From contig CALSCQ010002566.1 in NCBI GenBank assembly GCA_943704525.1, positions 1 to 18,867 on the forward strand: a stretch of DNA of 18,867 nucleotides, in the 5' to 3' direction. Numbering within the stretch: position 1 is the stretch's first letter; each line of letters starts with the position of its first letter. This DNA is from Pigoraptor vietnamica. Lineage: Eukaryota > Opisthokonta > Filasterea. This document shows positions 7,761 through 18,051 of the stretch, one piece after another. Under the pieces are notes generated by a model. The model made no database searches and had not been told where the DNA came from. It was given only the letters and a program-made list of their open reading frames with translations. A program made the position numbers and the translations under genes.

Positions 7761-10700
7761 ATGGCAGAGGACGGCAGCCCCTCTTCGTCCTCGCGGACGT
7801 CGTCGTCACCGTCGAACGCGTCGCATGGCTCGGCGGGGGACGAAGGCGTCGTGACAAGAGAAGGGGAAGGGCCGTCCGCGCGCAAAAACAGCGACGCGTA
7901 CGCGCACGAAGCGACGGTGCGACGGCGGCTCTCCGCAACTCCGGACGATTTTGGGGCGGACGGCGCACCCGTCGCCGCCCCGCGCAAGATAAGCGATGCG
8001 CACGAGCACGCCGCAACGGTCCGTCGACGAATGTCGGGGACCTTCGAAGACCCATTGGCTGCGGAGGGCACGGGAGATGCAACTGCGGGTGTCGAACCGC
8101 CAAGACGACGACGGTCTGGCATGACGCTGCTCGAAGATTTTGCCACTGGGCCACCCTCACGCAAAAGCAGCGACGCGTACGCGCATGAGCTAATTGTGCG
8201 ACGGAGGCACTCCATAACACAAGGTGACGCCGACGCGGAGAGTGGCGGGGCCAGCGAGGGTTCGGGAGCGCCGCGGCGAAAGGCGTCGCTGTCGCAGGAC
8301 AGGCGGCGCGGAAGTGCTTCTGAAAACGACGTCTCGCGGTTGGGTCAGCCCAACGTCGACGCGGAAGTCGCCGCCGAGCAAGCGGCGCCGCTTCACGTGC
8401 AGTCGCTATCGCTGCCGAGTGTCTGCGCAGCGACGCTCAACGAGTGCGCGGAGGACGAGGAGTATGATTCGTTTCCCGTGGACGACGCGCTGGTCGAAGA
8501 GGGGGAGGGAGGCGCCGAGGGATACGACTCGTTCCCTGTTGAAGGAGAGGAAGCAGACGGTGGGTGTGGGCTGTTCTTGCTTCCTGCTGTGTGTGTGTGT
8601 GTGTGTGTGTTGTGTGTGTGTATGTGTATGTGTAGGTGCGCACGTTTGTGCGTACGCGTGTATTGCGCACGTGACAATGTCACCCTAACCTTATGCCCAC
8701 TTACATTGCTCATTCGTAGGCTTCGATGAGAACGGATATCACAGGTACGGTCGTTTAATGTCTTCCACGTGCCCTCGCCGCATCGTGCATTCACGTGTTC
8801 CGTATTGCGGAGCAGTGCATTGATGTTGGTCATCCACTGCAGTGACTCCGACGGCGACGATGAGTTTGGCGGTGACGACGCCTTTAGCGGCGAATTCGAA
8901 ATGGACCCGCGGGTGCGTGCCGTGCGCAGCGCCCAGCCCTCTCTTGTCCAGCCGCACTGTTACTACTGTCGCTACGGGTTACGACTTGTTCCCTCTTGAC
9001 TCACTGTTACGCCTTGCCCCGCACAGGATGAGGCGGCGCTTGCCCTCAGTGCGAATGCCCCGGACGTCTCCGATCCCTTCGACGACGACGACGACGCCGA
9101 CCCCGCGCAGACTGGCGCAGCCGAATTGCTTGCCACGCGACGCAGCGAATTCACCGCAATGGGGTTTGGTGGCCTCCGTCCGGACGAAGTCGGGTCGCCG
9201 GTGTCTGAGCCGACGTTGGCTGTCGCAGCACAGGGCGGGATTGCCTCTCCCACGCCCCTGTCGCCACAGTCCAAGCCGCACGCGTCGCAGGACCCGCCGA
9301 ACGCAAACGACAGTGCGTCGCGGCGGCCGTCTGTGACGTCGTCTGTGTTTGCGTCTGGCCGTTCGCTGTGGCGCACGATCACCTTGGGCTCGCACGAGCG
9401 GCTGGGCCCGCTCAGCGACCTCTCGCCCGAGCGGCAGGCGGAGATGGACGCGTTCGCGGAGGGGTGGCTGTGGATTCGCTACTTTGACATTGGCCGCCTG
9501 CTCGCTGTTATGGGGCTCGTGGCGCCGCCGTCGACGTCTGGACGCACGGCGCACGGGCTGTGGCAGCTGCACCGCGCGGCCGTTGGCGGACTGCTTGTGG
9601 CGATCGCAGTGCTGATGATTGTGCGGTTTCTATGGCACGGGCACGCGCAGTCGGACGCAAACGGCGTCGTTCTCCACCTCGTCATGATCAATCTCGCTGT
9701 CGACGGCGCGCTCAGCTACCTCGTACTCATGCGGTTGGACCCGTGCCTTCCGTTCAGGTACGCCCACGATGTGGTCGTGCATGTGCATGCGCGGTTTGTC
9801 CGTGACACGTGGCCGACGATTTCTATTGTGCATTTTTAATTACTTTTCATACATAGGTGCTGCTTGAGCTACGCCTCTCACTCTCCTCGTGCTTGTGCAG
9901 GGCGATGGACCAGTTCATGGGGGCGTGTCGTCGCTCCTTCTACGAGCGGCTTGCGCGCATGCGGCGCCGTTCGTTCATCATGCATATGGTTATGTTCGTG
10001 CTCACACTCTCCGCGTGGGTCACCGCGATCATTGGCCAGGTGCGCACGTTCGACTCTGCGCGTCGGGATGACGCCAAGGCTGCCGTGGCCCCTCTGCTGG
10101 CGGAGAGGGACTCTCTCGTAGCCCTCGCGGCGTCTGGAGTGACGAACGGCACGCTGTGTGACTCGATGAGGAACGCGACGTACGCTTTTTTGCCCGTCGC
10201 CAACGCCACGTCGCTGTCGTGTGCGGACATTTTCCTCGCGAAGGCGGCGGAAATGAGCGCGGAGGCCGCGTTGCTATTCGCGCAGGCGACGGAGAGTGAC
10301 GAGTACCTCGCATACTTTAGGTCCGAGTGCTGGGTCTCTCTCATCTCGAGCCGTGCCCTCAACATAGCGCTCGCGATTCTTGCCGCGGTGCGTCCATTTA
10401 ATTCAGCCCCAACACAATGGCGTTTAATTGTGGACCAGAGGGCGTCTCTATCAACAGCGCCTTCCCCACGTATTGAGGGACTGCCATATGTAACTCCACG
10501 CACATTGCGCCGCATGCCATCCGTCGTCACACATAATGACATCCCCCCGCTGTTTTTGTGCGCAGGTGCTTCCAACTCTGTCGTCGCTCGGCTCGACCGA
10601 GTATCTCTTCACGATCTACCACATGTGCTCAGGCCTCGCGCGCAACGTCATCATCCTAATCAGCGCCCGGTCACGTGTGCGGCACCTCGTCGCCAGTAAC

Positions 10701-13700
10701 AGCGACTTTCCCTATGGCGGGCGCTCAGCCAGCACTGTCATGGCACCCGCTATGTTCGGTGCGTGAATTTGTTGTTACAACCACCTTTGCTGTTCGCGGC
10801 ACCTACCCCTGCCGCCCGTTTTATATGTTCGCATCATTCCTGTCACTCTGACCCGTGCGCACCCTTTTAATTGCAGGCTTTCGCCGCCAGAGCACCGACT
10901 CCCGCAAGGACTCGTCCGCCCGCAAGCCCTCGGCGTCGTTTGGAATGTCGCCGTCACGCAAGTCGTCCGGGGCATCGTATGGCGTGCCCATGTCGCGCAA
11001 GTCGTCGTCGTCGTCGAATGATTCGAGCATGTCCTCGCGTAAGTCGTCGTTGGCCTCGCGAAAAGATTCCATGGCATCGAGGAAAGAGTCGCTTTCTTCT
11101 CGGAAGGAGTCGCTCGCGTCGCGAAAGGAGTCGGCGGCATTCCGGAAGGAATCGTTCGCGCGAAAGCAGTCCGCCGCAGCCGAGAGCGACGCGGCAATGG
11201 CACTGTCAGGCACCGAGCCAGTCCGCAAAGGGTCCACAGCGTCGCAACGCAAGACGTCGACGTTGTCCGCGTACCGCGCCACCCTTGTGAACGCGCCCGC
11301 TCGCATGCAGGCCAGCATCGATGGCCTGTCGCTTCGAAAGGATTCGGCCGCGTCTGCGTCCGTGCGCGAGTCTTCGCTCTCTTTGCCTCGCGACGTGACG
11401 AGGAGGGCGTCAGTGCTCTCGGCGGATGGGCGCAAGACGTCCCTCACGCGCGCTCCCACCGACGAAAGCGCAGCCGCTGTGCGCCGTTCGTACGTGAGCG
11501 CGTACGACGCCTACACAGCGAGGCGCGGATCGATCGTGTCCACGGGCCGCTTTTCGAGCGTTCGGAAGACCTCGTCGTCGTCCGTTACGAAGAGTAACGC
11601 GCTGCACGTGGACGAGGCGATGTACGCGTCGCACTCGCGACGTGCATCGATGCTTTCCACGGTCAGCATGGCCAACACCCCGGAGGAGTCGGCGCGGACG
11701 TTTGCGACGGGGAGTGTCGCGCGCATCTTTGAGGTACGTGTGTGTGCACGCAGTGGTTGTCTATTTCTGCTGTGTGTCCGTGCGTTCTGTTTGAACGGCC
11801 GCGCAGTACTGGTCTCTAGGGCCTTTCCATGAGCCTAAGTGGATCCTCCGCGCAGGACGACGGCGTTCGCGAGCGCTTCTATCTGCTGCTTGCCGACACG
11901 CTCTCTCGCACCAAGTGGAACGTGTTCTTCTTTGTCACATTCCGCTTCCTCGGTCTCATCGGCTGCATCTGCGGCCTCTCAACCACAAACGGTGCGTGGA
12001 ACGTTTTTGATGGGAAAGTATTTGCTCGTCCTTGCTGACGCCGGCGCTGTTGTTCGAACCTGCAGGAACCCAACCGCTGTTCCTGTGGACATACCTCTGC
12101 GCCATTCTGATGTGGACTCTTGCGCTCTTCAACGCCACGCGGTCGGAAGCCATCGGTGGGTCAATCGCCCTCGTTCAATGTGTTGTCGCGTTTCATCAAG
12201 GCCCTTTGCGCTGGACGAGTGTCGCTGTTTGTTCGCGCCCACCCCCCAATGTGTGTGTGGGTGTGATGCGTGCGGCAATGTCACTCGCTCGCTCACGTGG
12301 GTCTTGGTGCTGACGAATGCCGTGTCGCGCTGCAGTGCGCAGCAAAAAGCGCCGTCTCAAGCGGCAGATCATTGGGTCCCAAAAGCGAGAGGGGCTGCGG
12401 AAGCGCGATGTGCCCGCGGCTGACGGAGCGGTGTTTGGCCGGTTTGCGGTGCGTCCGCCCGCACTTTTCCTTCAATATGTCGTGCTATTGCGCCAAATTC
12501 GACCTTCCCCTTTGTCACTGCGCATTAGAAATCGCCCCACTTCGCTGTCCCCTGTGTAGTTCAAACCCACCATCGATCACGTGAGGTTGCTGTATTGAGA
12601 GCGTCGAAGATATGCATCCCGTTCCCATTCGACTCACTTTCCACTCTGCCGCAGTCGCGGCGCCACGCGGCGGTGGGCGTTGCTGCGAGCGAAATGTCCC
12701 CGCACGGCCCGATGGCAGACCTGCACAAGGTCAGCCGACGCGCGAGGTTCGTTGTCAGCAGATTGTGCACCTGCGACGCACGTGTCGGCCTCCACCGTCC
12801 TAATACCCGCGATTGTGTGTACGCAGTTGGTATGCGAGCGCGGCGGCGTTTGTCCGGCGCAGTCTGGACAGGGGTCGCTCGAGCATATTTGGGCGCCATA
12901 GGCCAAGTGCCGCGCCTGCGGCCGGCGTGGAGGGCACCGTCGACGTCGTCGGTGGGTCTCCTTCGTCTTCGCTCGCGTCCTGACCTTCGGATCCTGCATG
13001 TTTGTTGTTGCCCACTTCTCTCACTGAGCAAACGTCCCCTTACTTACTACCCTACTCCGATTGCGCTTTTTTTCGAAAATGCAGTACCGATGAACGAGGA
13101 CAACAGTCATGCGATCGATGCCTCGTCACACGGCCACAACGGGGGCGAAGAGCACGTCGATCCCAACGACTTCCGCGCCGAGGTAATGCGCAACGCTGCG
13201 GATGCGTGGGCGGACCGCGTGTCGTCTTCGCTGTCCACGGGATCGAGCATCTACAGCTCGTACGCCCCTCAGCCCCTCATGGTGAGTGAGGCATGCACGC
13301 ATCGGCCTCAGCGTGTCTCTGGTAGCTTCAGCCGTAGGCACGTAACATTTGTAACACGCTCGATCACGTGCGCGCCCCAGACGTCCCGGTTCCGCCCTTC
13401 GATCGTCGAGGAAGGAGACAACATTACGATCGCCCCGAGCGAGGCCGGGGACCACGCATCTTCGAGCCCCCCTCCCGGTCACGTGCCTGCCGCGATCCCT
13501 CCCGCGGTCATGGCGGGTGCAAGCGCGCGCGTTTCGCACACGAGCCGCGTGATCGTCGTCAACACAATCGTCCTGTACTGCAACGCGCTCTTCGCGGCCG
13601 TGCTTGCGATCGCGTACGTGCGCGGGTACGCTGCCCTGCCGTGGGTGGAGCACGTGCCCGTCGTGCGCACCGTGGCGAACGCGACGTCCCCCTTTGCGCC

Positions 13701-15502
13701 GCCGCTGGTTGTGTGGGGCGTGCGCGGCCTCTGGAACCCCTACCTGCGCTACGCAATCGCGCGCCTTCTGTTCGCGGTGCTCGGCCACCTTACCATCATC
13801 ACGTGCGGACACGTGAGCTCTGCCGGCCCTGTCGGACGCGTGCTGCTGCGGCGCGGGCTGGTGTTCATGGCCGTCTCATGCATTGTGATATCGTGCCTCT
13901 TTGCCGCGAATGCCTGGGACGGTTGGACAATCGCGCTCGTCTTCCCCACGCCCGTCCTGCACATGTGGACCGTGCTGCGCTTCGCCTACGCCACTTTTGC
14001 CCCCCAGAAGGCCGCAGTGGGCGCGAAGGACGTGGCAATGCGCGGCGAGCAAGCGGGCGTTGCAAACAGCCCAAAGCGCGTCGAGGCGGACGAGAGCCCC
14101 GTCCACGAAATCACCGTTCCGATCGGAGACATGGCCGTTCCTGTTCCGACGCCTGCCCAGCCCGTGCACGAGGACCGGCTGGCCTCCCTCCCGCGGCGCT
14201 TCGCCGACAGCGGCCGGGGTAACCGCGTTCCCGAGATGCGGACTCGGAAAGAGTCGGACGCGCTGTTCTCGGCCATGTCGACGGTGCCGTTCTTGACATT
14301 GGCGAAGGACACCGGGCGCACGTCGGACGTGGGCATCGCGGGCGATGGCGCGAGGGCGCCGTTCCCATTCGCGCACATTCGCCAGTCGTCCACGTCGTCG
14401 GTCATATCCGATATATCGCTGCCCGTTACGCCTCCTGTCGCGTCATCCGGAGCGACGGACCCGATGGGCGAGATGGCGCCGCTGCCTGGGGAAGGGGTCT
14501 CGTGTTTTGCGGAGAAGGACGAGGCGCTGGCGTCGCCCAAGCGCATTGCACGCGTGGTGTCGGGCATTTGGGTGCGCGCGCGAGAGGACGCGGCCGTGCT
14601 GAATGTCGCGCTGCGCATCGGTGCCGCGTGCGTGCTGTTCGGCCTCTACGCGCTGCTCGTCGTCCACTTTGCGCTGCGCGACGGGCGCTTCGCCATTCTC
14701 ATTGCGTGCCGCGTCGTCGTGCACCCGTTTGTGGAGTTTGGGCTGGAGAGCTTCGTGTCGGGCGGCGTGCGCGACCGCCTGCCGCTCCTGGGCGCGTCGC
14801 AGGCGTTTGTATTCTGGTACTGGGTTACGATGTTCACTGCGGTGGGTGCGCGCTGCGTGTTCGTGTGCTGCATTTATTACGCAACACACGCTGTGCACAT
14901 GTGTCGCCCTGCGTGTGCTGCGCTCTATCGACGCGCGTGGCACCACCTCTTCGTTCCGTGCCTGCGTTTCTGATGTGTCGCCTCCGCACAGATGACGGGC
15001 CAGTTGCTCATGTTCCAGTCGTCGACATTCGGCGAGGCCGTCCTGTTCAACTTTGCCACGGGCGCTTTGGACCTTGCGTACCGCCGATCCTACTTTGTGC
15101 GTGTCGGCGTCCTCGGGGCACTCGCGGCCACGCTGAGGCGCAGGGTCTCCGTGTCGCCCGCAGGGGGATCGCGCGAAGAGGGCGCGCAGGCACAGCCGCC
15201 GCGTGCGTCCTTCTGGGTGCGACTCGCCGCCAGCGTCGCACCGACAGCCCGCACGCCGCGCGAGCTCGAATTCCACGCCAGCAACGTGAACGTGCGGACG
15301 CTTGTGCGAATCCAGGCGTCCATTGCGGGCATTGTGCTCACAAAGTGGGTTGGGCGCGCAGAAGCCATATAAATTTGTGATGTTGCCACACACACACACA
15401 CACACACACCTGACACACACAACACACACACACACACACCACCTCTCTCTCTCTCTCTCTCTCTGACACACACAACACACACACACGCACTCTGACACAC
15501 AC

Positions 15503-15538
<36 letters not shown>

Positions 15539-16124
15539 GCTTTGTGATTGCTGTATTCACTTGCCGTCTCTTTCTACAGGACTCTGGGCGCGCTCTCGCC
15601 TTGCTACGACTTCAACGGCGACCGCAGCGACGGCGTGGACATCGTGAACCTTTTGATGATGCTGTCGATTGGAATGGCCGTGGACTTTGTGTGCGCGTCG
15701 TGGGAGCAGACGTGCGGAATTGACGTCATCGCCGAGATGAAGCGGAGGCCCAGGTGAGGCGACCGTGTGTCACGTGCCAAAAACGCTTGAAAATTGCCTT
15801 TGTGTGTGTGGTACCAACTGTCGCTGGAAAATGCCTCCCTCTATCGCTTGAATAGTGCCTCTTTATATGTGTGGTACCACCGAGTGCCTCCCAGCTATCG
15901 CTTGAAAATTGCCTCTTTGTATGTGTGGTACCAACCGTCGCTGGAAAGTGCCTCCCAACTATGTCATGAGGGCTTGTCATGCCCGTTGTGATGCCCGTTT
16001 GCTAATCATGTCCGGCCTTCACGCGCGCAGGGTCTCGTCGACCGTATTTTACATGGCGTGCGTTGTGCTGGCTGTGCACGTGGTGGACCTCACTTTTGGA
16101 AAGTGCGATTCCATGCGTTGGTAA
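7761..16124 (+). CDS. Large multi-pass membrane protein with repeated R-[K/R]-x-S motifs, 17 exons, 1998 aa, no family recognised
   Basis: Exons: 7761-8559, 8720-8744, 8843-8912, 9027-9757, 9901-10387, 10566-10758, 10877-11733, 11856-11991, 12066-12155, 12336-12448, 12655-12746, 12827-12951, 13085-13281, 13381-14841, 14992-15344, 15580-15753, 16031-16124. All junctions keep phase and total 5997 nt including the TAA stop. Residues 1-300 are an acidic/serine-rich tail with three 18-residue repeats and two YDSFPV motifs. Hydrophobic segments lie near 482-500, 512-533, 568-588, 684-710, 716-738, 1075-1096, 1103-1121, 1361-1384, 1428-1447, 1464-1481, 1486-1505, 1716-1736, 1741-1760, 1777-1799, 1930-1949 and 1972-1988. 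The loop after the third has sequons at N624, N633 and N643, suggesting it is lumenal or extracellular. Residues 769-1054 (exon 7) hold 20 R-[K/R]-x-S sites. A role as a kinase-regulated transporter, channel or receptor is conjecture. Least certain are exons 10-12 and the exact topology. Confidence 0.82.
7881..8213 (+). repeat. Three coding copies of an 18-aa motif RK-x-SDA-x-x-HE-x-x-VRRR-x-S
   Basis: Copies lie at residues 41-58 (7881-7934), 75-92 (7983-8036) and 134-151 (8160-8213) of the membrane protein. Each starts with a basic RK-x-S site and ends with VRRR-x-S, so each carries two predicted basophilic-kinase sites around a conserved SDA-x-x-HE core. A related RRRRSG lies between copies two and three. 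The spacers differ in length and sequence, which suggests the motif is selected rather than a fresh DNA duplication. Confidence 0.9.
8460..8541 (+). repeat. Two coding copies of the YDSFPV motif
   Basis: YDSFPV occurs at residues 235-240 and 255-260 in an acidic stretch at the end of exon 1. The codons differ between copies, so the motif seems conserved at protein level. A related DNA segment lies in intron 3 (see findings). It could be a short linear binding motif; I know of no match. Confidence 0.85.
8588..8634. repeat. (GT)n microsatellite in intron 1 of the membrane-protein gene
   Basis: GT repeats begin 28 nt after the donor at 8560 and end with GTATGTGTATGTG. The intron (8560-8719) is 160 nt, so the repeat makes up almost a third of it. 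Confidence 0.95.
8720..8744 (+). other. 25-nt microexon (exon 2 of the membrane-protein gene)
   Basis: The sequence CATTCGTAG precedes and GTACGG follows a 25-nt exon that adds GFDENGYH plus the start of a Ser codon. It enters in phase 1 and leaves in phase 2. It is needed to keep exon 1 (phase 1) and exon 3 (needing phase 2) in one frame, and its product continues the acidic, Gly-rich character of both neighbours. Confidence 0.75.
11035..11172 (+). repeat. Tandem 21-bp repeats encoding SRKESLA-type heptads
   Basis: Six consecutive 21-bp units encode SRKSSLA, SRKDSMA, SRKESLS, SRKESLA, SRKESAA and FRKESFA, followed by a partial RKQS. Codons vary among the units (TCG/TCT, CGA/AGG/CGG), so protein sequence rather than DNA is conserved. 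Each unit carries one R-K-x-S phosphorylation-type site. Lower-periodicity copies flank the array on both sides within exon 7. Confidence 0.93.
15387..15535. repeat. Compound (CA)n/(CT)n array in intron 15 of the membrane-protein gene
   Basis: Blocks of CA repeats are separated by CTGACACACACAACACAC-type segments that recur three times, and by one (CT)n tract. The array fills most of the 235-nt intron (15345-15579) and lies between a GTGGGT donor and a TTTCTACAG acceptor. Apparent Cys-Val reading frames on the minus strand come only from this repeat. Confidence 0.95.
15782..15960. repeat. Minisatellite of three about 60-bp units in intron 16 of the membrane-protein gene
   Basis: Units at 15782-15842, 15843-15896 and 15897-15960 share the order CGCTTGAA, TGCCT, TGTGTGGTACCA and TGCCTCCC. 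The middle copy lacks the TCGCTGGAAA part. KpnI-type GGTACC is in each unit. The repeat occupies about two thirds of the 277-nt intron (15754-16030) and has no coding role in the gene model. Confidence 0.9.
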
Positions 16125-16191
16125 TGAACCGTGCTGGCACACTCTTAAACTCAATGGCCGGCACTCAGCACCGGCGGAGCGTGTATGTGTA

Positions 16192-16230
<39 letters not shown>

Positions 16231-16296
16231 GTATGTGTGTGTGTGCGTGTGTGTTGTGTGTTTATGTGTGTATGTGCCCTTGCGAGTGTGCATGCA

Positions 16297-16360
<64 letters not shown>

Positions 16361-16786
16361 GTAGTGTATGATGTGTTCATGCGCGTGCACCTGTGCCGGC
16401 TCCGCGGCATACGCCCAGACCAACATGCCCCGGCTCATCAGCTATCGGTTCGAGGAACTCCGTTGCGCAGTTCATGCACTCGCCGTGCGGTGTGAGATGG
16501 GCAGTCGCTTTCGTGCGTGAAGTGCATGTGTTCAGTCCTCCGTGTCAGCTGCCCGAAACTGAGTAAGCAGCCTAATTGGGAGTACCCCGTTAGTACCGTT
16601 ACCCCGTGTCCGCACAGCCCAAAATGGCAACCGCTCAGTTCGCGCTGCCTGCACTACCCTTTTGGGCCGGCTGTTTCGCAAAAAGATGCCCCTGTGCTTG
16701 AGGGCGCGTTGCTGCAAACGCGCTGGTGCAGGTGTGGTGAGTGGTGCATGCAGACGGAGGACGACACCGGTTAAAGACAGCGGTTC
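16125..16786. other. Spacer between the membrane-protein gene and the right protease gene
   Basis: The 660-bp spacer separates two genes read in the same direction. It contains a (GT)n array and then GC-rich unique sequence from 16363. A 31-codon ATG frame at 16425-16520 (start MPRLISYRFEELRC) looks protein-like, but no acceptor puts it in phase with the last exon upstream, so I do not call it a gene. No AATAAA poly(A) signal is visible. Confidence 0.6.
16181..16362. repeat. (GT)n microsatellite, about 180 bp
   Basis: Long GT array with GTAT and GTGC interruptions and a central unique insert (about 16262-16300). It lies 57 bp after the membrane-protein stop codon, so probably in the 3' UTR or just past it. 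Confidence 0.96.
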
Positions 16787-17821
16787 ATGTTGCGAGATAT
16801 GCTTGTCCGGACGAAGCGAATGGGTGCGCCGTGCGGACAGTGGCTTGTTGTGGTCCTCTTCGTCGCTGTGTGTGCCGCGCCCACTTTCGCCGCTCCCGGC
16901 GCGCTCTCGACGGGGGGCAGGCGACACCGGTGCATCCACAGCGAAATATGGCCGACCATTAAGCCGCAGCACGTGTTCGTCAAGTACGACAACCACCCGT
17001 GGGAGGCGAAGGACAGCGGCACTCGCGCGGCGCGTGCATCCACGAATTGGGCGCCGTTCCGCGTCGTTCCTTACTACGGAGACGTCGACTCGAGCAACGC
17101 TGAGCTGACAACGGACAAGATTAACTTTCTGAAGAATGTGATTGTGCCAAAGGCCATCGACGCCTTGAACAAGATGCTCAAGGTATGCCGCGCATCAGCA
17201 GTCACGTGTCCACGAGCAACCGACTGTCATGTATTTTTGTGCCGCTGTGTCTGCCTTCTGTTTCACACTTGCGCTGTACAATCACCCACCCACGCACGCG
17301 CACGCACATACACAACAAACACGCCCCCCCCCACCGTGACACACACACACACACAGATCAGTCCGCGCACACGTGCACCTACACAACACACGCACACACA
17401 CACACACACATTCACACTGGTACACACGCACGCGTACACTCGCAGTTGTACGCATTATGACATGCGATGTGCTGTTGACATCGCCATTGTTGCAGGTCGT
17501 CCCCGTGTCGGGCAATCTCCTCCTCAACCGCGAGTGCGTCAGCTGGTGCAGCAGCAGCACGGGCCCAATCAAGTGTCTCAAGTACGGCACGCCCACGTGC
17601 GGGTCCACGACCATCCCCGACTCGCACTTTGCGCCCGCCACCCTCTACACGTCGTCGTCGGGCGGGTGCTCTGGGCTCACCGCGTCGCAGCTGCCAAGTG
17701 GGACGGGCATTCCGAATGCGGATTACATTCTGTACGTCACGGCGAACAGCAACAACTGCGGACAGAACACGCTGGCGTTTGCGTCGCACTGCCTCCAGGA
17801 CCAGCTGGACCGCCCCATTGC

Positions 17822-17876
<55 letters not shown>

Positions 17877-17901
17877 TGTGTGTGTGTTGTGTGTGTGTGT
17901 G

Positions 17902-17932
<31 letters not shown>

Positions 17933-17961
17933 GAGTGTTTGTGTGTTGTGTGTGTGTGTGA

Positions 17962-17994
<33 letters not shown>

Positions 17995-18018
17995 TGTGGG
18001 TGTGTGTGTGTGTGTGTG

Positions 18019-18051
<33 letters not shown>

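Noticed and set aside
7321-8220. 299-codon minus-strand frame opposite exon 1 of the membrane protein
   Set aside because: It is an antisense shadow of GC-rich coding repeats, Arg/Cys-rich with no family features.
8843-9336. Frame containing GYDLFPLD as an additional exon of the membrane protein
   Set aside because: There is no usable AG directly before it and it would join exon 4 out of phase; treated as intronic and reported as a finding instead.
12595-14973. A single 792-codon open frame on the plus strand as one uninterrupted gene
   Set aside because: It runs through five introns with clear splice sites; the parts outside the proposed exons are Cys/Arg-rich nonsense, and phase continuity supports the spliced model.
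14443-15531. 362-codon minus-strand frame starting with Cys-Val repeats
   Set aside because: It is antisense to exons 14-15 and begins inside the CA/CT microsatellite.
15782-15960. Repeat array as a CRISPR
   Set aside because: It has three unequal copies with no constant spacer length, in an intron of a eukaryotic gene.
7761-16124. Splitting the membrane-protein locus into two or three genes
   Set aside because: All 16 junctions keep frame, no internal terminal exon with a stop is needed, and no promoter-like gap exists. Exons 10-12 are the weakest link, so the idea is not fully excluded.
16448-16460. GGTTCGAG-type segment as a tRNA T-arm
   Set aside because: No matching acceptor, D or anticodon arms are present around it; the similar GTTCGAACC near 12052 lies in a 74-nt intron.
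16425-16520. 31-codon frame as an alternative last exon of the membrane-protein gene
   Set aside because: The possible donor at 16121 leaves phase 2, and none of the acceptors at 16364, 16418 or 16470 enters this frame in that phase.
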